DNA of 64,000 bases from Thalassospira lucentensis MCCC 1A00383 = DSM 14000 (GCF_000421265.1 NZ_ATWN01000001.1:372001-436000); one strand, 5' to 3'; numbered from the stretch's first letter, positions 52,194-61,593 are shown. The notes: generated from the sequence alone by a model not told the origin. Translations and numbers: made by a program.

Positions 52194-52374
52194 CGTCGCC
52201 GTCGCACGTGTTTCTGATGCAGGGGGCGCAAGGGTGTGGGCGGCCATTATTTTGCCGGTTTTTCCAGCAAGGGTGTGATTTGGATTTTTCAGGTAAGGAA
52301 TTGCGGATTTGAGCCTATCGGCCCATCTGAGGATTCCATCTGAAGGGTTCACGTCAAAATCATCGGAGCGGTTG

Positions 52375-52680
52375 ATGAAGAAGACCGACGCGTTGCAGCA
52401 TTTTCCAACATGGCAGGCCCCGGATGGGTCGCCATTGTCGTGCGTGGAAAAGATCAAGGTCCTGAATGACAATTTCGGCGAGTTGCGCGAAATCATGCAG
52501 GATGCGCTTGAAGATGCGCTTTTGATGGGCTGTGACGAAGAACAGTTTCGCGCCGTGATGCGCGATCTGGTGGCCGAAATGCACAATCCTTATGGACCCG
52601 ACAGCGTACCTGATACTGCCAACGGCAATGATGCGCGCGATGCCAATGTTCAAAGTGACCAAAGCGATAAACAGGACTGA
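52375..52680 (+). CDS. Small conserved-looking protein of unknown function
   Basis: Predicted 101-102 residues, soluble and acidic. The core is PTWQAPDGSPLSCVEKIKVLNDNFGELREIMQDALEDALLMGCDEEQFRAVMRDLVAEMHNPYG, likely two long helices with a conserved Cys pair position. A low-complexity tail (ANGNDARDANVQSDQSDKQD) ends it. GGAGCGG seven bases before the ATG supports the start; a longer frame has no ribosome site. It lies between mlaD and the DUF2155 gene, eight bases before the latter, which suggests an operon and a cell-envelope or growth link. I do not recognise a function. Confidence 0.8.
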   Translation: MKKTDALQHFPTWQAPDGSPLSCVEKIKVLNDNFGELREIMQDALEDALLMGCDEEQFRAVMRDLVAEMHNPYGPDSVPDTANGNDARDANVQSDQSDKQD

Positions 52681-52688
52681 ATGACACG

Positions 52689-53138
52689 ATGAAACGATCT
52701 TTTGCGATTGCCGCTGTTTTTTCGACATGTGCACTGATCGGAGCCGCCACCATCACAGTTGCCACTGCGGCACTTGATTATCGCCCCGCCCCGGTCGCCC
52801 AGCTTCAGGGACTTGATAAAATCACCGCGCGCATTTCGACATTTGATGTGCCGGTCGGGCAGATGGCAAAATTTGGCACCTTGCAGATTACGGTCGATGC
52901 CTGCTATCGCACGCCGCCCGAAGAGCTTCCTGAAAGTGCCGGATTCTTGAAAATCAGTGACGTGCATGAAGATGGCCGCGAAAGCCGCGACGAGCTGTTT
53001 TCCGGCTGGATGTTTGCATCCAGTCCCGGATTGTCCGGGCTTGAGCATCCGGTTTATGACGTCTGGCTGAAAGAATGCCTGAACCCGGAAGATGCGAACC
53101 AAACCCCGCAAGCTCAACCGGCACCTGACGGCAACTAG
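52689..53138 (+). CDS. DUF2155-domain periplasmic protein
   Basis: A 149-residue protein with a signal peptide (KRSFAIAAVFSTCALIGAATITVATAALDY) and the DUF2155 core ARISTFDVPVGQMAKFGTLQITVDACYRTPPEELPES, SGWMFASSPGLSGLEHPVYDVWLKECL. Two conserved Cys (in DACYRT and KECL) probably form a disulfide. DUF2155 proteins are alphaproteobacterial and sit near mlaD and NDUFA12 genes; their role is unknown. A Pro/Gln-rich tail closes the protein, and an intrinsic terminator follows. Confidence 0.92.
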   Translation: MKRSFAIAAVFSTCALIGAATITVATAALDYRPAPVAQLQGLDKITARISTFDVPVGQMAKFGTLQITVDACYRTPPEELPESAGFLKISDVHEDGRESRDELFSGWMFASSPGLSGLEHPVYDVWLKECLNPEDANQTPQAQPAPDGN

Positions 53139-53183
53139 TCCCCCCCCTAAAATTCCCCGCATTTTATGCGTTTGAACGACAGG

Positions 53184-53214
53184 ACCCCTGATGCGGACAG
53201 TGCATCGGGGGTTT
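53184..53214 (+). terminator. Intrinsic terminator after DUF2155 gene
   Basis: Stem ACCCCTGATGC / GCATCGGGGGT with one G-T pair, loop GGACAGT, then TTTG. It ends the mlaD-DUF2155 row. Confidence 0.8.
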
Positions 53215-53589
53215 GTCATTTAGGCCGATTGTATCGTGTTTGTGGACCGCCAGAAATACCCAGCGGCGAAACCATAGATGCGCGAGACTGAAAAACATTG
53301 GGCCGTCGCTGGTTGGGGACGGAGTATTTCCATGTAAATGTATGTATAAACAAAGGTTTAAGTGTGATTTCTGTCTGGAATTATGATCTGGATTAGGGTC
53401 GCATGTTTGCTTCTGACCGTTCGCAATCTGGCGGAAATAAGGCTTGGATATCTTTTATTGTTTCCAAAATAGAATAAGAATGTTGCCGCTGCACTGGCTT
53501 GAGGGCCACGCGCGAGACTGTCACTGTGCGCCCACTTAATTCGCGGTGCCGTTCAGGCGCGCCGTGTCATTCACATGAGGGAAGTGACA
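53215..53589. other. Intergenic region before first yceI gene
   Basis: About 370 bases with no supportable gene. AT-rich stretches around 53330-53370 and 53440-53490 could hold the promoter of the yceI-cybB-yceI cluster. The word GCGCGAGACTG occurs twice (near 53280 and 53509), which may be chance. Confidence 0.4.
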
Positions 53590-54183
53590 ATGTTTAATTC
53601 GATTAAAAAGGCTGGTCTTGCGCTGACCATCGCAGCGGGTCTTTCGGGTGCGGCTTTTTCTGCACAGGCTGCAGATACCTATAAAATGGATCCGACCCAC
53701 ACCAGCGTGATCTTTATCGTCAACCATCTTGGTTTTTCCAACTATCAGGGCCGTTTTGGTGGCGCATCGGGTGAACTGACACTTGATCGCGACGATCTGG
53801 CGGCGTCGTCTGCTGTGATCAATATTGATCTTACCAAGATCGACAGCGGTCTTGAGGCGCTTGATACCCATATGAAATCGGCTGATTTCTTTGACGTTGA
53901 AAACCACCCGACCGCAACCTTCACCAGCACCTCGGTTGAAGTGACTGGCGATAACACCGCGAAAATCACCGGTGATCTGAACATTCTGGGGCAGAGCAAG
54001 CCGCTTGTTCTTGACGTGACGCTGACCGGTGAAGGCGACAACCCGATGAGCGGCGATCACACGCTTGGCTTTGCTGCGACTGGAACGGTTACCCGCACCG
54101 ATTACGGTATGGAATTCCTTGTTCCGGCCGTGTCCCCGGAAGTTGACCTTCAGATTTCGTCTGAGTTCCTTAAGCAGAAGTAA
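53590..54183 (+). CDS. YceI-family periplasmic protein (first copy)
   Basis: A 197-residue protein with a signal peptide (FNSIKKAGLALTIAAGLSGAAFSAQA) and a YceI lipocalin-like domain: YKMDPTHTSVIFIVNHLGFSNYQGRFGGASGEL, SSAVINIDLTKIDSGLEALDTHMKSADFFDVENHPTATFTST, KPLVLDVTLTGEG, TVTRTDYGMEFLVPAVSPEVDLQI. YceI proteins bind isoprenoid or other lipids in a hydrophobic pocket in the periplasm. GAGGGAAG precedes the ATG; an in-frame ATG five codons earlier is less well placed. It heads a cluster with a cytochrome b561 and a second yceI. Confidence 0.93.
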   Translation: MFNSIKKAGLALTIAAGLSGAAFSAQAADTYKMDPTHTSVIFIVNHLGFSNYQGRFGGASGELTLDRDDLAASSAVINIDLTKIDSGLEALDTHMKSADFFDVENHPTATFTSTSVEVTGDNTAKITGDLNILGQSKPLVLDVTLTGEGDNPMSGDHTLGFAATGTVTRTDYGMEFLVPAVSPEVDLQISSEFLKQK

Positions 54184-54263
54184 TTTCAAGACGTTATGGA
54201 TGGCAGTGCGGTCCTTAGGGTTCGCCTGCCATCTTTTGTCTGATGGGTGTAAGGACGGTTGCC

Positions 54264-54860
54264 ATGGCGATCAAAAGTCATAAAAACGGATTTGGGTTCG
54301 CGACCAAAAGCCTGCATTGGGTTATGGCGCTTTTGGTTCTGAGCGCCTTTACCATTGGCTGGTATATGGATTTCCTGCCGCTGGGCATGGCGAAACTTGA
54401 ATGGATGTCGCGGCATAAGTCGTTGGGGGTGACGATCCTGACATTGACGATCTTGCGCATTGTCTGGCGGCTGTGTGAGCCGACACCCCAAGCCTTGAGT
54501 CCGCACAAACTTGAACGCGGTGCCGCCAAGCTTGGCCATCTGGGGCTTTATGGTGTGATGATTGCCATGCCGCTGAGTGGCTGGATGATGTCATCGGCGG
54601 CAAATTTCCCGGTCAGTGTGTTTGGACTGTTTACCTTGCCGAACCTTGTTGGTCCGGACAAGGAGCTGTTTGAGACTCTGAGAACTGTGCATTGGGCGCT
54701 GTCATGGACGATTGTGGTTCTGGTCGGAACCCATATTGCCGCCGCCCTGAAACATCATTTTATTGACCGTGACGCGACCTTGCGCCGCATGCTGCCCGGA
54801 TCGGGATCAGATGCGCCATCGCGACCATCAGCACACAAGCAGAAGGAATCTTCGCTTTGA
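54264..54860 (+). CDS. cybB: Cytochrome b561 (CybB family)
   Basis: A 198-residue inner-membrane di-heme cytochrome with four helices. His ligands lie in ATKSLHWVMALLVL, SRHKSLGVTIL, VHWALSWTIVVLVGTHIAAALKHHF. AAGGACGG before the ATG supports the start over one seven codons upstream. It is flanked by two yceI genes and overlaps the second one by four bases, the common yceI-cybB-yceI arrangement in Proteobacteria, where it may oxidise quinol or scavenge superoxide. Confidence 0.93.
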   Translation: MAIKSHKNGFGFATKSLHWVMALLVLSAFTIGWYMDFLPLGMAKLEWMSRHKSLGVTILTLTILRIVWRLCEPTPQALSPHKLERGAAKLGHLGLYGVMIAMPLSGWMMSSAANFPVSVFGLFTLPNLVGPDKELFETLRTVHWALSWTIVVLVGTHIAAALKHHFIDRDATLRRMLPGSGSDAPSRPSAHKQKESSL

Positions 54861-55444
54861 ATTTGAGCATTACATCGCGCATTGCCAGCAGTTTGATCGC
54901 CGCATCCCTTGTCCTTGGCAGTTCCTTTGCGAGCCCGGTGATGGCCGCAGATGCATGGACCGTTACGCAGGACGACAGCGAGATCGGCTTTGTCGGCACC
55001 CAGCTTGGCGCGGATTTCGAGGGCCGGTTTGATGCGTTTAACGCCGATATCGCGTTTTCGCCTGATGATCTTTCTGGATCATCGGTCAAGGTTGTGATCG
55101 ATATTGCATCGGTCGATACCCAGAACGGGGATCGCGACAGCCAGATTGTGTCGCCCGACTGGTTTGATGCCGCCCAGTGGCCGACGGCAAAGTTTGAAAC
55201 CAAATCGTTTAGCGAGGTTTCACCGGGCACCTATCAGGCGGTTGCCGATCTGACCATTCGCGATGTTACCCGCGAGGTGACGTTGCCGTTTGAATTGGCG
55301 ATTGATGGCGACCAGGCTGCTGCAATAGGATCGGTTACGATCAAGCGCACAGATTTTGGCGTCGGGCAGGGCCAGTGGACCGATACATCGCAGGTTGGTG
55401 ACGATGTGACGATTGTCATTACAATCAACGCGACGCGTCCCTAA
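54857..55444 (+). CDS. YceI-family periplasmic protein (second copy)
   Basis: A 195-residue protein with a signal peptide (ending ASPVMA-ADAW) and a YceI domain: WTVTQDDSEIGFVGTQLGADFEGRFDAFNADIAF, DIASVDTQNGDRDSQIVSPDWFDAAQWPTAKFET, DLTIRDVTREVTLPFELAIDG, TIKRTDFGVGQGQW. It starts with TTG, whose TTGA overlaps the cybB stop; AAGGAA lies about nine bases ahead. It differs in the substrate-pocket segments from the first copy, so the two may bind different ligands. Confidence 0.92.
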   Translation: MNLSITSRIASSLIAASLVLGSSFASPVMAADAWTVTQDDSEIGFVGTQLGADFEGRFDAFNADIAFSPDDLSGSSVKVVIDIASVDTQNGDRDSQIVSPDWFDAAQWPTAKFETKSFSEVSPGTYQAVADLTIRDVTREVTLPFELAIDGDQAAAIGSVTIKRTDFGVGQGQWTDTSQVGDDVTIVITINATRP

Positions 55445-55477
55445 GCGTCACTTGTTCTGACGCACCAGACGCGCATG

Positions 55478-55517
55478 AAAAAAGCAGCCATCAGATGATG
55501 GCTGCTTTTCTTTTTGG
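55478..55517. terminator. Bidirectional terminator
   Basis: Stem AAAAGCAGCCATCA / TGATGGCTGCTTTT with a GA loop, A-run on the left and T-run on the right. It separates the convergent yceI and chemoreceptor genes and should stop both. Confidence 0.92.
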
Positions 55518-55536
55518 GAGCAGGACAGTGCAAAGA

Positions 55537-57237
55537 TTATTTGGTCGCACTTTCGCGCAAATCGGCAAGGAAGGTTTCGACCGCCTCGTCAAGGGATCGG
55601 GCCTCATCGACCAGTTTTTCCGCCGACTGGGCCAGTTGGCTGGTGCCTGACGATACGCGCCCGGCATTTTCATTGACCGTTTCAATCCGCTGGGACACTT
55701 CGCTGGTGCCGTCGGCGGCCTGTTGCACGTTGCGCGAAATTTCGCCAATCGCGGCGTGCTGTTCTTCGACCGCAGCGGCAATCGCGGTTGAGCTGTCGGC
55801 GACCTTGGCGATGGTTTCGGAAATCAGGCGGATGGCTTCAACCGCTTCGCCGGTTTCATTTTGCACCGAAAGAATTTGCTGATTGATTTCCTCGGTCGCC
55901 TTGGCGGTTTGGTTGGCGAGGTTTTTGACCTCAGATGCGACCACGGCAAAGCCCTTGCCAGCATCACCGGCACGGGCGGCCTCAATCGTGGCGTTCAGGG
56001 CCAGAAGGTTGGTCTGTTCGGCAATGTCGCCAATCAGTTTTGCCACATCGCCAATTTTCTGTGCCGCGTCGGCAAGGCCGGTTACGGTTTGGTTGGTGCG
56101 GGTTGCCTGTTCATTGGCCTGATTGGCAATGTCGGCCGACTGGGCGATCTGATGGGCAATTTCATCAGATGATGCGGTGAGTTCTTCGGTTGCGGATGAG
56201 ACGGTTTGCACATTTGTCGATGTCTGGGTCGTGGCCGAGGCGACCGCAGCTGAGAGAGAGCTGTTGGTGTTGCTGGCTTCCTGCATGTTTGCGGTTGCCT
56301 GCTTCATTTCGTTGATCGATGCAGAAATCGACCGGATCAGACCTTTGACACGCTGTTCAAGGCTGTTGGCCAGTTCCAGAACACCTGAACGCCGTTTATC
56401 GTCCGCATCCGATTCAAGCTGTTTCTGGCGGCCTTGAAGATCACGGTTTTGCTTGGCCTGTTCGCGGAAGGCAACAACCGTTTTGGCCATGTCACCGACT
56501 TCGTCGCCGCGTTCCTGACCTTCGATATGTCCGTCAAGATTGCCATCGGCAATTTGGGCCATGCGTTCAGACAGTTTGCGCAAGCCTGTTGTAATGTTGC
56601 GGCCAATGCCAACGCCGACCAAAGCAATGATCACGATAATCAAGGCGCTGATTGCGAGTGATTTTGTCGCATTTTCCCAGAAGATCGTATCAACATCATC
56701 AATATAGATGCCGGTGCCAATCACAGCTCCCCACGGCAGAAGATGCGAGTAGGAGAGTTTTTCGAATGTCAATTCTTTGGGTTCACCGGGTTTGGGCCAG
56801 TAATAGGACGAAAAGCCGCCGCCGGGTTTACTGCCGACCGCGATCAGATCGCGGATGAAATAGGCCCCGTTGGGATCCTGTACGCCGCCCATGTCCTTGC
56901 CGACAAGACCGGCATTGGCCCCATGCATGACCATCACGTTGTCTTTGGACAGGGCAAAGAAGTAGCCGATCCCGCCATCATATTTCCCGCCGGAGACGAC
57001 CTTGTAAAAAGCATCAATCGCAGTTTGTTGATCCATTTCCTTTGAGGTGACCTTGGCCTGATATTCATCGGCCAGAGACACGACAAATTCGGTCGCCGCG
57101 CGGATTTTTTCCTTACGATCTTCGAGGAGGGAGCTACGAAGGCTCATCATATCGAAGGTCGTAATCGCGATAAGGCCAACCAGAGCAATAAGGGAAATCA
57201 GGGTGATCTTGCGACCGATTTTTATTTTTTGCAGCAT
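55537..57237 (-). CDS. Methyl-accepting chemotaxis protein with single Cache domain
   Basis: Predicted 566 residues. A membrane helix at about 11-30 and another at about 190-208 flank a periplasmic sCache_2-type sensor ([76 protein letters not shown]), which usually binds small carboxylic acids. HAMP and a coiled coil follow, then the MCP signalling tip [38 protein letters not shown]. No C-terminal pentapeptide is present. A strong inverted repeat lies about 90 bases upstream of the start. Confidence 0.94.
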   Translation of the reverse strand: MLQKIKIGRKITLISLIALVGLIAITTFDMMSLRSSLLEDRKEKIRAATEFVVSLADEYQAKVTSKEMDQQTAIDAFYKVVSGGKYDGGIGYFFALSKDNVMVMHGANAGLVGKDMGGVQDPNGAYFIRDLIAVGSKPGGGFSSYYWPKPGEPKELTFEKLSYSHLLPWGAVIGTGIYIDDVDTIFWENATKSLAISALIIVIIALVGVGIGRNITTGLRKLSERMAQIADGNLDGHIEGQERGDEVGDMAKTVVAFREQAKQNRDLQGRQKQLESDADDKRRSGVLELANSLEQRVKGLIRSISASINEMKQATANMQEASNTNSSLSAAVASATTQTSTNVQTVSSATEELTASSDEIAHQIAQSADIANQANEQATRTNQTVTGLADAAQKIGDVAKLIGDIAEQTNLLALNATIEAARAGDAGKGFAVVASEVKNLANQTAKATEEINQQILSVQNETGEAVEAIRLISETIAKVADSSTAIAAAVEEQHAAIGEISRNVQQAADGTSEVSQRIETVNENAGRVSSGTSQLAQSAEKLVDEARSLDEAVETFLADLRESATK

Positions 57238-57317
57238 TCGGACTTTTCCTCCGCACAGAGGCTAGGGTGATTGCGGTTCGCGACCCAGCTCATGATGAAA
57301 GCCATAGAAAGAGATTA

Positions 57318-57352
57318 CTACGTGTTGGTATAGAAGCTATACCAAAGCGTAG
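57318..57352. promoter_or_regulatory. Nested inverted repeat upstream of the chemoreceptor gene
   Basis: Inner arms TTGGTATAG (57325-57333) and CTATACCAA (57337-57345) around AAG, with outer arms CTACG (57318-57322) and CGTAG (57348-57352). The 35-base symmetric region lies 81-115 bases before the chemoreceptor start and may be a dimeric regulator site or an RNA hairpin in the leader. Confidence 0.5.
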
Positions 57353-57426
57353 TATTTAACGCAGGTGGTGCCGTAGAATGCAACTTTCAATGTGAGGTAG
57401 AGGAGCTTGATGTGAATTTGAGACAA

Positions 57427-57463
57427 AAAAACGCCTGACATCAACGTGATGACAGGCGTTTTG
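57427..57463 (-). terminator. Intrinsic terminator of the esterase gene
   Basis: On the minus strand: AAAACGCCTG, TCATCACGTTGATGT, CAGGCGTTTTTTT. It lies about 60 bases after the esterase stop with a seven-T run. Confidence 0.88.
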
Positions 57464-57520
57464 GTCAATGCAGCGAGAAGACAGTTGGATGCCGGTTTAT
57501 GTCCCGGTATCGAAAATCTG

Positions 57521-58219
57521 TCAGCCGAAATGTGTTTTCAGAAACTTTGATGCGAGCATGATGCCTTCTTCGTCGATGCCATGTTGCAGGCCTGCGCGTT
57601 CATGCAGGGCAACATCGATGCCGTTCGCACTAAGCGTTTCCTTGGCAAGGCGGGATGCCTCTATCGGGACGACCGGATCGGCGGTGCCATGGACCAGCAC
57701 CATCGGCGGACGCGATTTGATTTCGGCGGCAAAGGCATCTTCGCCCAGAAGTGCGCCGGAAAATCCGATTACACCTGCGATCTGATCTTGGCGACGCGGG
57801 GCCGATTGAAACGCCATCATTGTACCTTGTGAGAAACCAAGCAGGGCAACGCGATCTGCGGTCACGCCGTGGGTTTCCATCACATGGTCGATAAAGTCAT
57901 CGACATAGGCGGCACTTTTGGCGGCACCCTGTGCCATGGCCTTAAGCGCGCCGGACATGGTTTCAGGCGCACGGCGCAGAAATTCCGGATCATATTCGGC
58001 AAGGCTGAACCACTGGCGGCCAAATGGTGACATCTCACACAGGTAGGGCGCGTTTGGCGAATAAAATGTCGTATCGGGAAGCTTGCGGGCCAGATGCGGG
58101 GCCAGACCAATCAGGTCATTGCCATCTGCGCCATAGCCATGCAGCAGGATGACGACGCTTTTGGTGGTGCCCGATGCTGCTGGCAACGTCGGACCGGACA
58201 ATAATGTTTCGGTGCTCAT
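57521..58219 (-). CDS. Phospholipase/carboxylesterase-type alpha/beta hydrolase
   Basis: A 232-residue cytoplasmic esterase of the acyl-protein thioesterase/carboxylesterase 2 group. It opens SVVILLHGYGADGNDLIGLAPHLARKLPDTTFYSPNAPY, has the nucleophile in LGFSQGTMMAFQ (about 123), the acid in VHGTADPVVPIEAS (about 172) and the His in AGLQHGIDEEG (about 206). It hydrolyses short- to medium-chain esters or thioesters. AGGGAAG ahead of the ATG at 58219 supports the start; a frame 13 codons longer is not family-like. Confidence 0.93.
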   Translation of the reverse strand: MSTETLLSGPTLPAASGTTKSVVILLHGYGADGNDLIGLAPHLARKLPDTTFYSPNAPYLCEMSPFGRQWFSLAEYDPEFLRRAPETMSGALKAMAQGAAKSAAYVDDFIDHVMETHGVTADRVALLGFSQGTMMAFQSAPRRQDQIAGVIGFSGALLGEDAFAAEIKSRPPMVLVHGTADPVVPIEASRLAKETLSANGIDVALHERAGLQHGIDEEGIMLASKFLKTHFG

Positions 58220-58259
58220 TATGACTTCCCTGAATATTCCTGTGCCCCTGCTTAGCAAC

Positions 58260-58762
58260 CCATGGATTGGACGACCAGTGTTTTTTGCACCGCACGACAG
58301 CTAATCGATTTACCGTTGCGGTGCGCGATGAAATATATCCCGTCAGCCTGTGGATAAAAGTGTGGATGGATTGGATTACGTAAGACCAATTTTGCAATTG
58401 TACGCCGTTTTGACCGGTTGACGTGTGGTCGTCCTATGCCGTGGTATAGTTTTTCAGGGGTGAAATGGGCCGCAGTGCAATAAACCCAGAATGCAAATTT
58501 ATCTTATATAAAACAAAGTATTACAGATATATTCAAGGGGTTAGCTGTATCTGGTATTTCAAAAGTGGTTCAAAAATTGCAAAAAATGAAATCGAAAATC
58601 CTCGACTGAGTAGGCATGAGGAAGGCAGAAATTCAACGGTGTGGATTTTTTGAGGTATTCCACGTTTAAAACCTGTCTTTTGCCGCGCGCTTTTCTGTGC
58701 CACAAGAAATCGTCCGGTCCCGCCAGACCGCCCCACACGAAGAATAAAATTTAGAGGCCCTG
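58260..58762. other. Intergenic region between esterase and MATE genes
   Basis: About 500 bases forming the upstream region of both divergent genes. The part from about 58490 to 58640 is very AT-rich, unlike the GC-rich neighbours, and could be foreign or a promoter-rich stretch. A short plus-strand frame there (58465-58653) has no ribosome binding site and is not called. Confidence 0.4.
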
Positions 58763-60100
58763 ATGAACCGTACGCGCCGATGGTTCGGCAAGGGGGATCG
58801 ACGTGTTCTGACGTTGACCTTGCCGATTATCCTGTCCAATGCCACCGTCCCGTTGCTCGGTGCTGTCGATACTGCTGTCGTCGGTCATCTTGATAGCCCG
58901 CATTATATCGGGGCAGTTGCGGTTGGGGCGCTGATCTTTTCCTATGTGTTTTGGGGGTTCGGGTTCCTGCGCATGGCGACCACGGGCCTTGCCGCACAGG
59001 CCCATGGGCGGCGTGATGCCAATGGGGTGCGCGCGGTTTTTGCCCGTGCGGCCTTTATCGCGGTTGTGGCCGGTCTTGCGGTCATGGTGTTGCAATATCC
59101 GATCATTGAACTGGCCATGTCGTTGATCGCGCCAAGTCCAGCGGTTGAGGCATCCGCACGCGATTACTTTGCCGTTCGGATCTGGGCATCGCCGGCGACC
59201 CTGATGCAATATTGCATGCTGGGCTGGTTGCTTGCGATGCGCGACAGCCGGGCGGTGTTTATCTTTCAGGTGGTCCTGAATTCGATCAACATCATCCTTG
59301 ATATCCTGTTTGTCCAAGGGTTTGGCTGGGATGTGCGCGGGGTGGCCGGGGCAACCGTGATTGCCGATTATTCCGGCGTCGCGCTGGGATGGTTTTTGAT
59401 GCAGCCGCATCTTAAACGCCTTGGCGGGACATGGCGCGGCATTGGGATTCTGGATCGGGCACAGTTATCGAAACTGATGAAAATCAATGGTGATATTTTT
59501 GTCCGCACCCTTGCGCTGACATCGGCCTTTGCGCTGTTTACCAGTTTCAGCGCGCGGTTTGGCGAAGTGACATTGGCCGCGAACGCGGTATTGCAGAACT
59601 TTTTGATGTTCGGATCATTTGCGCTTGATGGTTTTGCCCATGCGGCGGAAACGCTTGTTGGGCAGGCTTATGGTGCGGAACGGCGCAAACAGTTTCTGTG
59701 GGCGGTACGCAAAACAACGATCTGGTCGATCATCTCGGCGGTTGTTATGGCGGCCCTGTTTGCCGCAGCGGGCCCGTGGATCATTGATGGGCTGACCAGC
59801 ATTCCCGAAGTGCGGGCCGCGTCTTATGAGTATCTGGTCTGGGCGGTGATATTGCCGATTACCGGTGTGCTTGGATTTCAGTTTGACGGCGTGTTTTTAG
59901 GCGCCATGCAGACCAAGCAGTGGCGCAACATGATGCTGCTGTCGGTGGCGATTTATGGGCTGTTTGCCTGGTGGGCGGTTGAGACAGGCAGCAATCATAT
60001 GCTGTGGGCCGCGTTTAACGCGTTCTTCCTGCTGCGCGGGGTGACTTTGGCGCTGCTGTTTCCGACCATCATCCCGGATCGTCGGAAAGCGGTTGGGTAG
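58763..60100 (+). CDS. MATE-family efflux transporter (DinF-like)
   Basis: Predicted 445-residue inner-membrane protein with twelve helices in two halves. Helix 1 has LTLPIILSNATVPLLGAVDTAVVGHL, a MATE/DinF hallmark, and helix 7 has FVRTLALTSAFALFTSFSARFGEVTLAANAVLQN with the GFAHAAETLVGQAYGAERR motif following. It should use an ion gradient to export cationic drugs or metabolites. GAGGCCC lies just before the ATG. An Lrp-type regulator gene converges from the other side. Confidence 0.93.
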   Translation: MNRTRRWFGKGDRRVLTLTLPIILSNATVPLLGAVDTAVVGHLDSPHYIGAVAVGALIFSYVFWGFGFLRMATTGLAAQAHGRRDANGVRAVFARAAFIAVVAGLAVMVLQYPIIELAMSLIAPSPAVEASARDYFAVRIWASPATLMQYCMLGWLLAMRDSRAVFIFQVVLNSINIILDILFVQGFGWDVRGVAGATVIADYSGVALGWFLMQPHLKRLGGTWRGIGILDRAQLSKLMKINGDIFVRTLALTSAFALFTSFSARFGEVTLAANAVLQNFLMFGSFALDGFAHAAETLVGQAYGAERRKQFLWAVRKTTIWSIISAVVMAALFAAAGPWIIDGLTSIPEVRAASYEYLVWAVILPITGVLGFQFDGVFLGAMQTKQWRNMMLLSVAIYGLFAWWAVETGSNHMLWAAFNAFFLLRGVTLALLFPTIIPDRRKAVG

Positions 60101-60159
60101 GGTGGTAACGTGCCGCCGTATTGCTCTTGGTTTTGGGGACGATGGCAGATGTGCTGCAA

Positions 60160-60639
60160 TCAGTCGGTTTCGGCGACCGGAAGCTTGGTGCTGTTTTTGA
60201 CTTCATGCAGGGTGAAGCTTGATTTCATGTTGGCGACACCGGGCAGCTTCATCATGACGTCGGACAGGAAGCGCTGATAAGACGCCGGGTCAGGCACGAT
60301 GATGCGCATCATGTAATCCTGATTGCCGACCATGGCATAGCAATCGACAATTTCGTGGTGTTCCTGCACAGCGGTTTCAAAGCGGCGTAGCGATGGTTCG
60401 TCATGCTGGGTCAAAGACACCGTGACAAAGACGTTCACACCCAGATGCAAATGCGACGGATCGAGCAGGGCGACATATTTGCGAATGACGCCGCTTTCTT
60501 CGAGCTTGCGCAGGCGTCGCAGGCATGGGGAGACGGACAGGCCAACCTTATCAGCCAGTTCGACCATCGAAATCCGCCCGTCTTCCTGAATTTCACGAAG
60601 AATTTTGCGATCAATTGCGTCGAATCCGTTGCGCGCCAT
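60160..60639 (-). CDS. Lrp/AsnC-family regulator
   Basis: A 159-residue regulator: winged helix-turn-helix FDAIDRKILREIQEDGRISMVELADKVGLSVSPCLRRLRKLEESGVI (about 5-51), then the RAM ligand domain (VFVTVSLTQHDEPSLRRFETAVQEHHEIVDCYAMVGNQDYMMRIIVPDPASYQRFLSD...LPGVANMKSSFTLHEVKNSTKLP). The length and sequence are close to true Lrp. It would respond to an amino acid. The ATG is chosen at AGGAG plus eleven bases; a GTG four codons earlier is too near the ribosome site. Confidence 0.93.
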   Translation of the reverse strand: MARNGFDAIDRKILREIQEDGRISMVELADKVGLSVSPCLRRLRKLEESGVIRKYVALLDPSHLHLGVNVFVTVSLTQHDEPSLRRFETAVQEHHEIVDCYAMVGNQDYMMRIIVPDPASYQRFLSDVMMKLPGVANMKSSFTLHEVKNSTKLPVAETD

Positions 60640-61089
60640 GGCGTGCCACACTCCTTTGGTCGATAAAAGGCGGGGGTAAAAGCCGCCCGCACATATCTGG
60701 TTTCAGGGGGTAAATCTTGCCAAAATTTAATCCGCCTGTACGTGTTTTCTGCTGCGCGATAAGCCATGACTTCGCGTTTCTGTCAATCGTTGCATGGTAA
60801 CAGATGTTATTTTTCACTTTGTTAAACTGTGAATATAAGGTGGCGGCCCAACACCGTATAACACTGCTTTGCGCTTGCACGGGGATGGGAATATCGCTAT
60901 GTCCTTCAATTGCTTGGAAAGCTTTGCTTTGACGCCGTTTCCTCGCACCCGCAGCGGAACTTATCATTGCCGTAACGCGTTTTGACAGTGTAGTATAATC
61001 GTACCAATTTACTTATTTTGAATGCGGTTAATCTCCTGTCGGGGACTGGGAGAGGTTGGTTGATCCAGCCGCGTTATAGAAAGGCACAC
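60640..61089. other. Intergenic region between lrp-like and GNAT genes
   Basis: About 450 bases of divergent upstream DNA. AT-rich stretches around 60780-60840 and 60980-61020 could be promoters; TTGACA and TATAAT at 60982 and 60994 are too close together to form one promoter. No gene is supportable. Confidence 0.4.
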
Positions 61090-61590
61090 ATGGTGGACGC
61101 TGCGCAAAACACACCGGGATATAACCTGGTCACGATTGGCGAGCATAAAATCAATATCCGTCCGGCGGTTCAGGGGGACCTGCCAAATGTTGTTGATCTT
61201 GATGATCGGACAACAGGTTTGCGCAAGCCCGAGTATTGGGACGATTTGTTTACCCGCTATGGCAACCGCAAGGATTCCCGGTTTTTCCTGATTGCAGAAG
61301 AAAACGGCACGTTGCTTGGCTGTATTTTCGGTGAAGTGCGGTCGTGGGAGTTTAATTCGGTACCATGTGGCTGGGTTGGCACGGTCAGTGTCGAACCGGA
61401 CCTGCGCATGGGCGGAATCGGGACCATTCTGTATGATGAAATGTGCCGGTGCTTCCGCAAAGCCGGGGTGACCAAAGTGCGCACCATGATCCCGCGCGAT
61501 GCCACCGATCTTATGTCGTTCTTCCGATCACAGGGCATGATGGCTGGCCCGTTTATCCAGCTTGAAACCGATATGGAAGAGGGGGCTTAA
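61090..61590 (+). CDS. GNAT-family N-acetyltransferase
   Basis: Predicted 166 residues. The GNAT core is visible: IRPAVQGDLPNVVDLDDRTTG (helix 1), FFLIAEENGTLLGCIFGEV, VGTVSVEPDLRMGGIGTILYDEMCRCFRKAGVTKVRT where R-M-G-G-I-G is the acetyl-CoA pyrophosphate loop (normally R/Q-x-x-G-x-G/A), and DLMSFFRSQGMMAGPFIQLETDM. AAAGG five bases before the ATG supports the start. An Rrf2-type regulator gene follows after three bases, so the two form an operon; the substrate is unknown. Confidence 0.9.
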   Translation: MVDAAQNTPGYNLVTIGEHKINIRPAVQGDLPNVVDLDDRTTGLRKPEYWDDLFTRYGNRKDSRFFLIAEENGTLLGCIFGEVRSWEFNSVPCGWVGTVSVEPDLRMGGIGTILYDEMCRCFRKAGVTKVRTMIPRDATDLMSFFRSQGMMAGPFIQLETDMEEGA

Positions 61591-61593
61591 GCC

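Noticed and set aside
53280..53519. GCGCGAGACTG occurring twice before the yceI cluster
   Set aside because: Eleven matching bases about 230 apart can arise by chance and no larger structure joins them.
58465..58653. Plus-strand frame of 62 codons before the MATE gene
   Set aside because: It lies in very AT-rich DNA, has no ribosome binding site, and its product has no recognisable feature.
60982..60999. TTGACA and TATAAT as a sigma-70 promoter
   Set aside because: Only six bases separate them, whereas 16-18 are needed.
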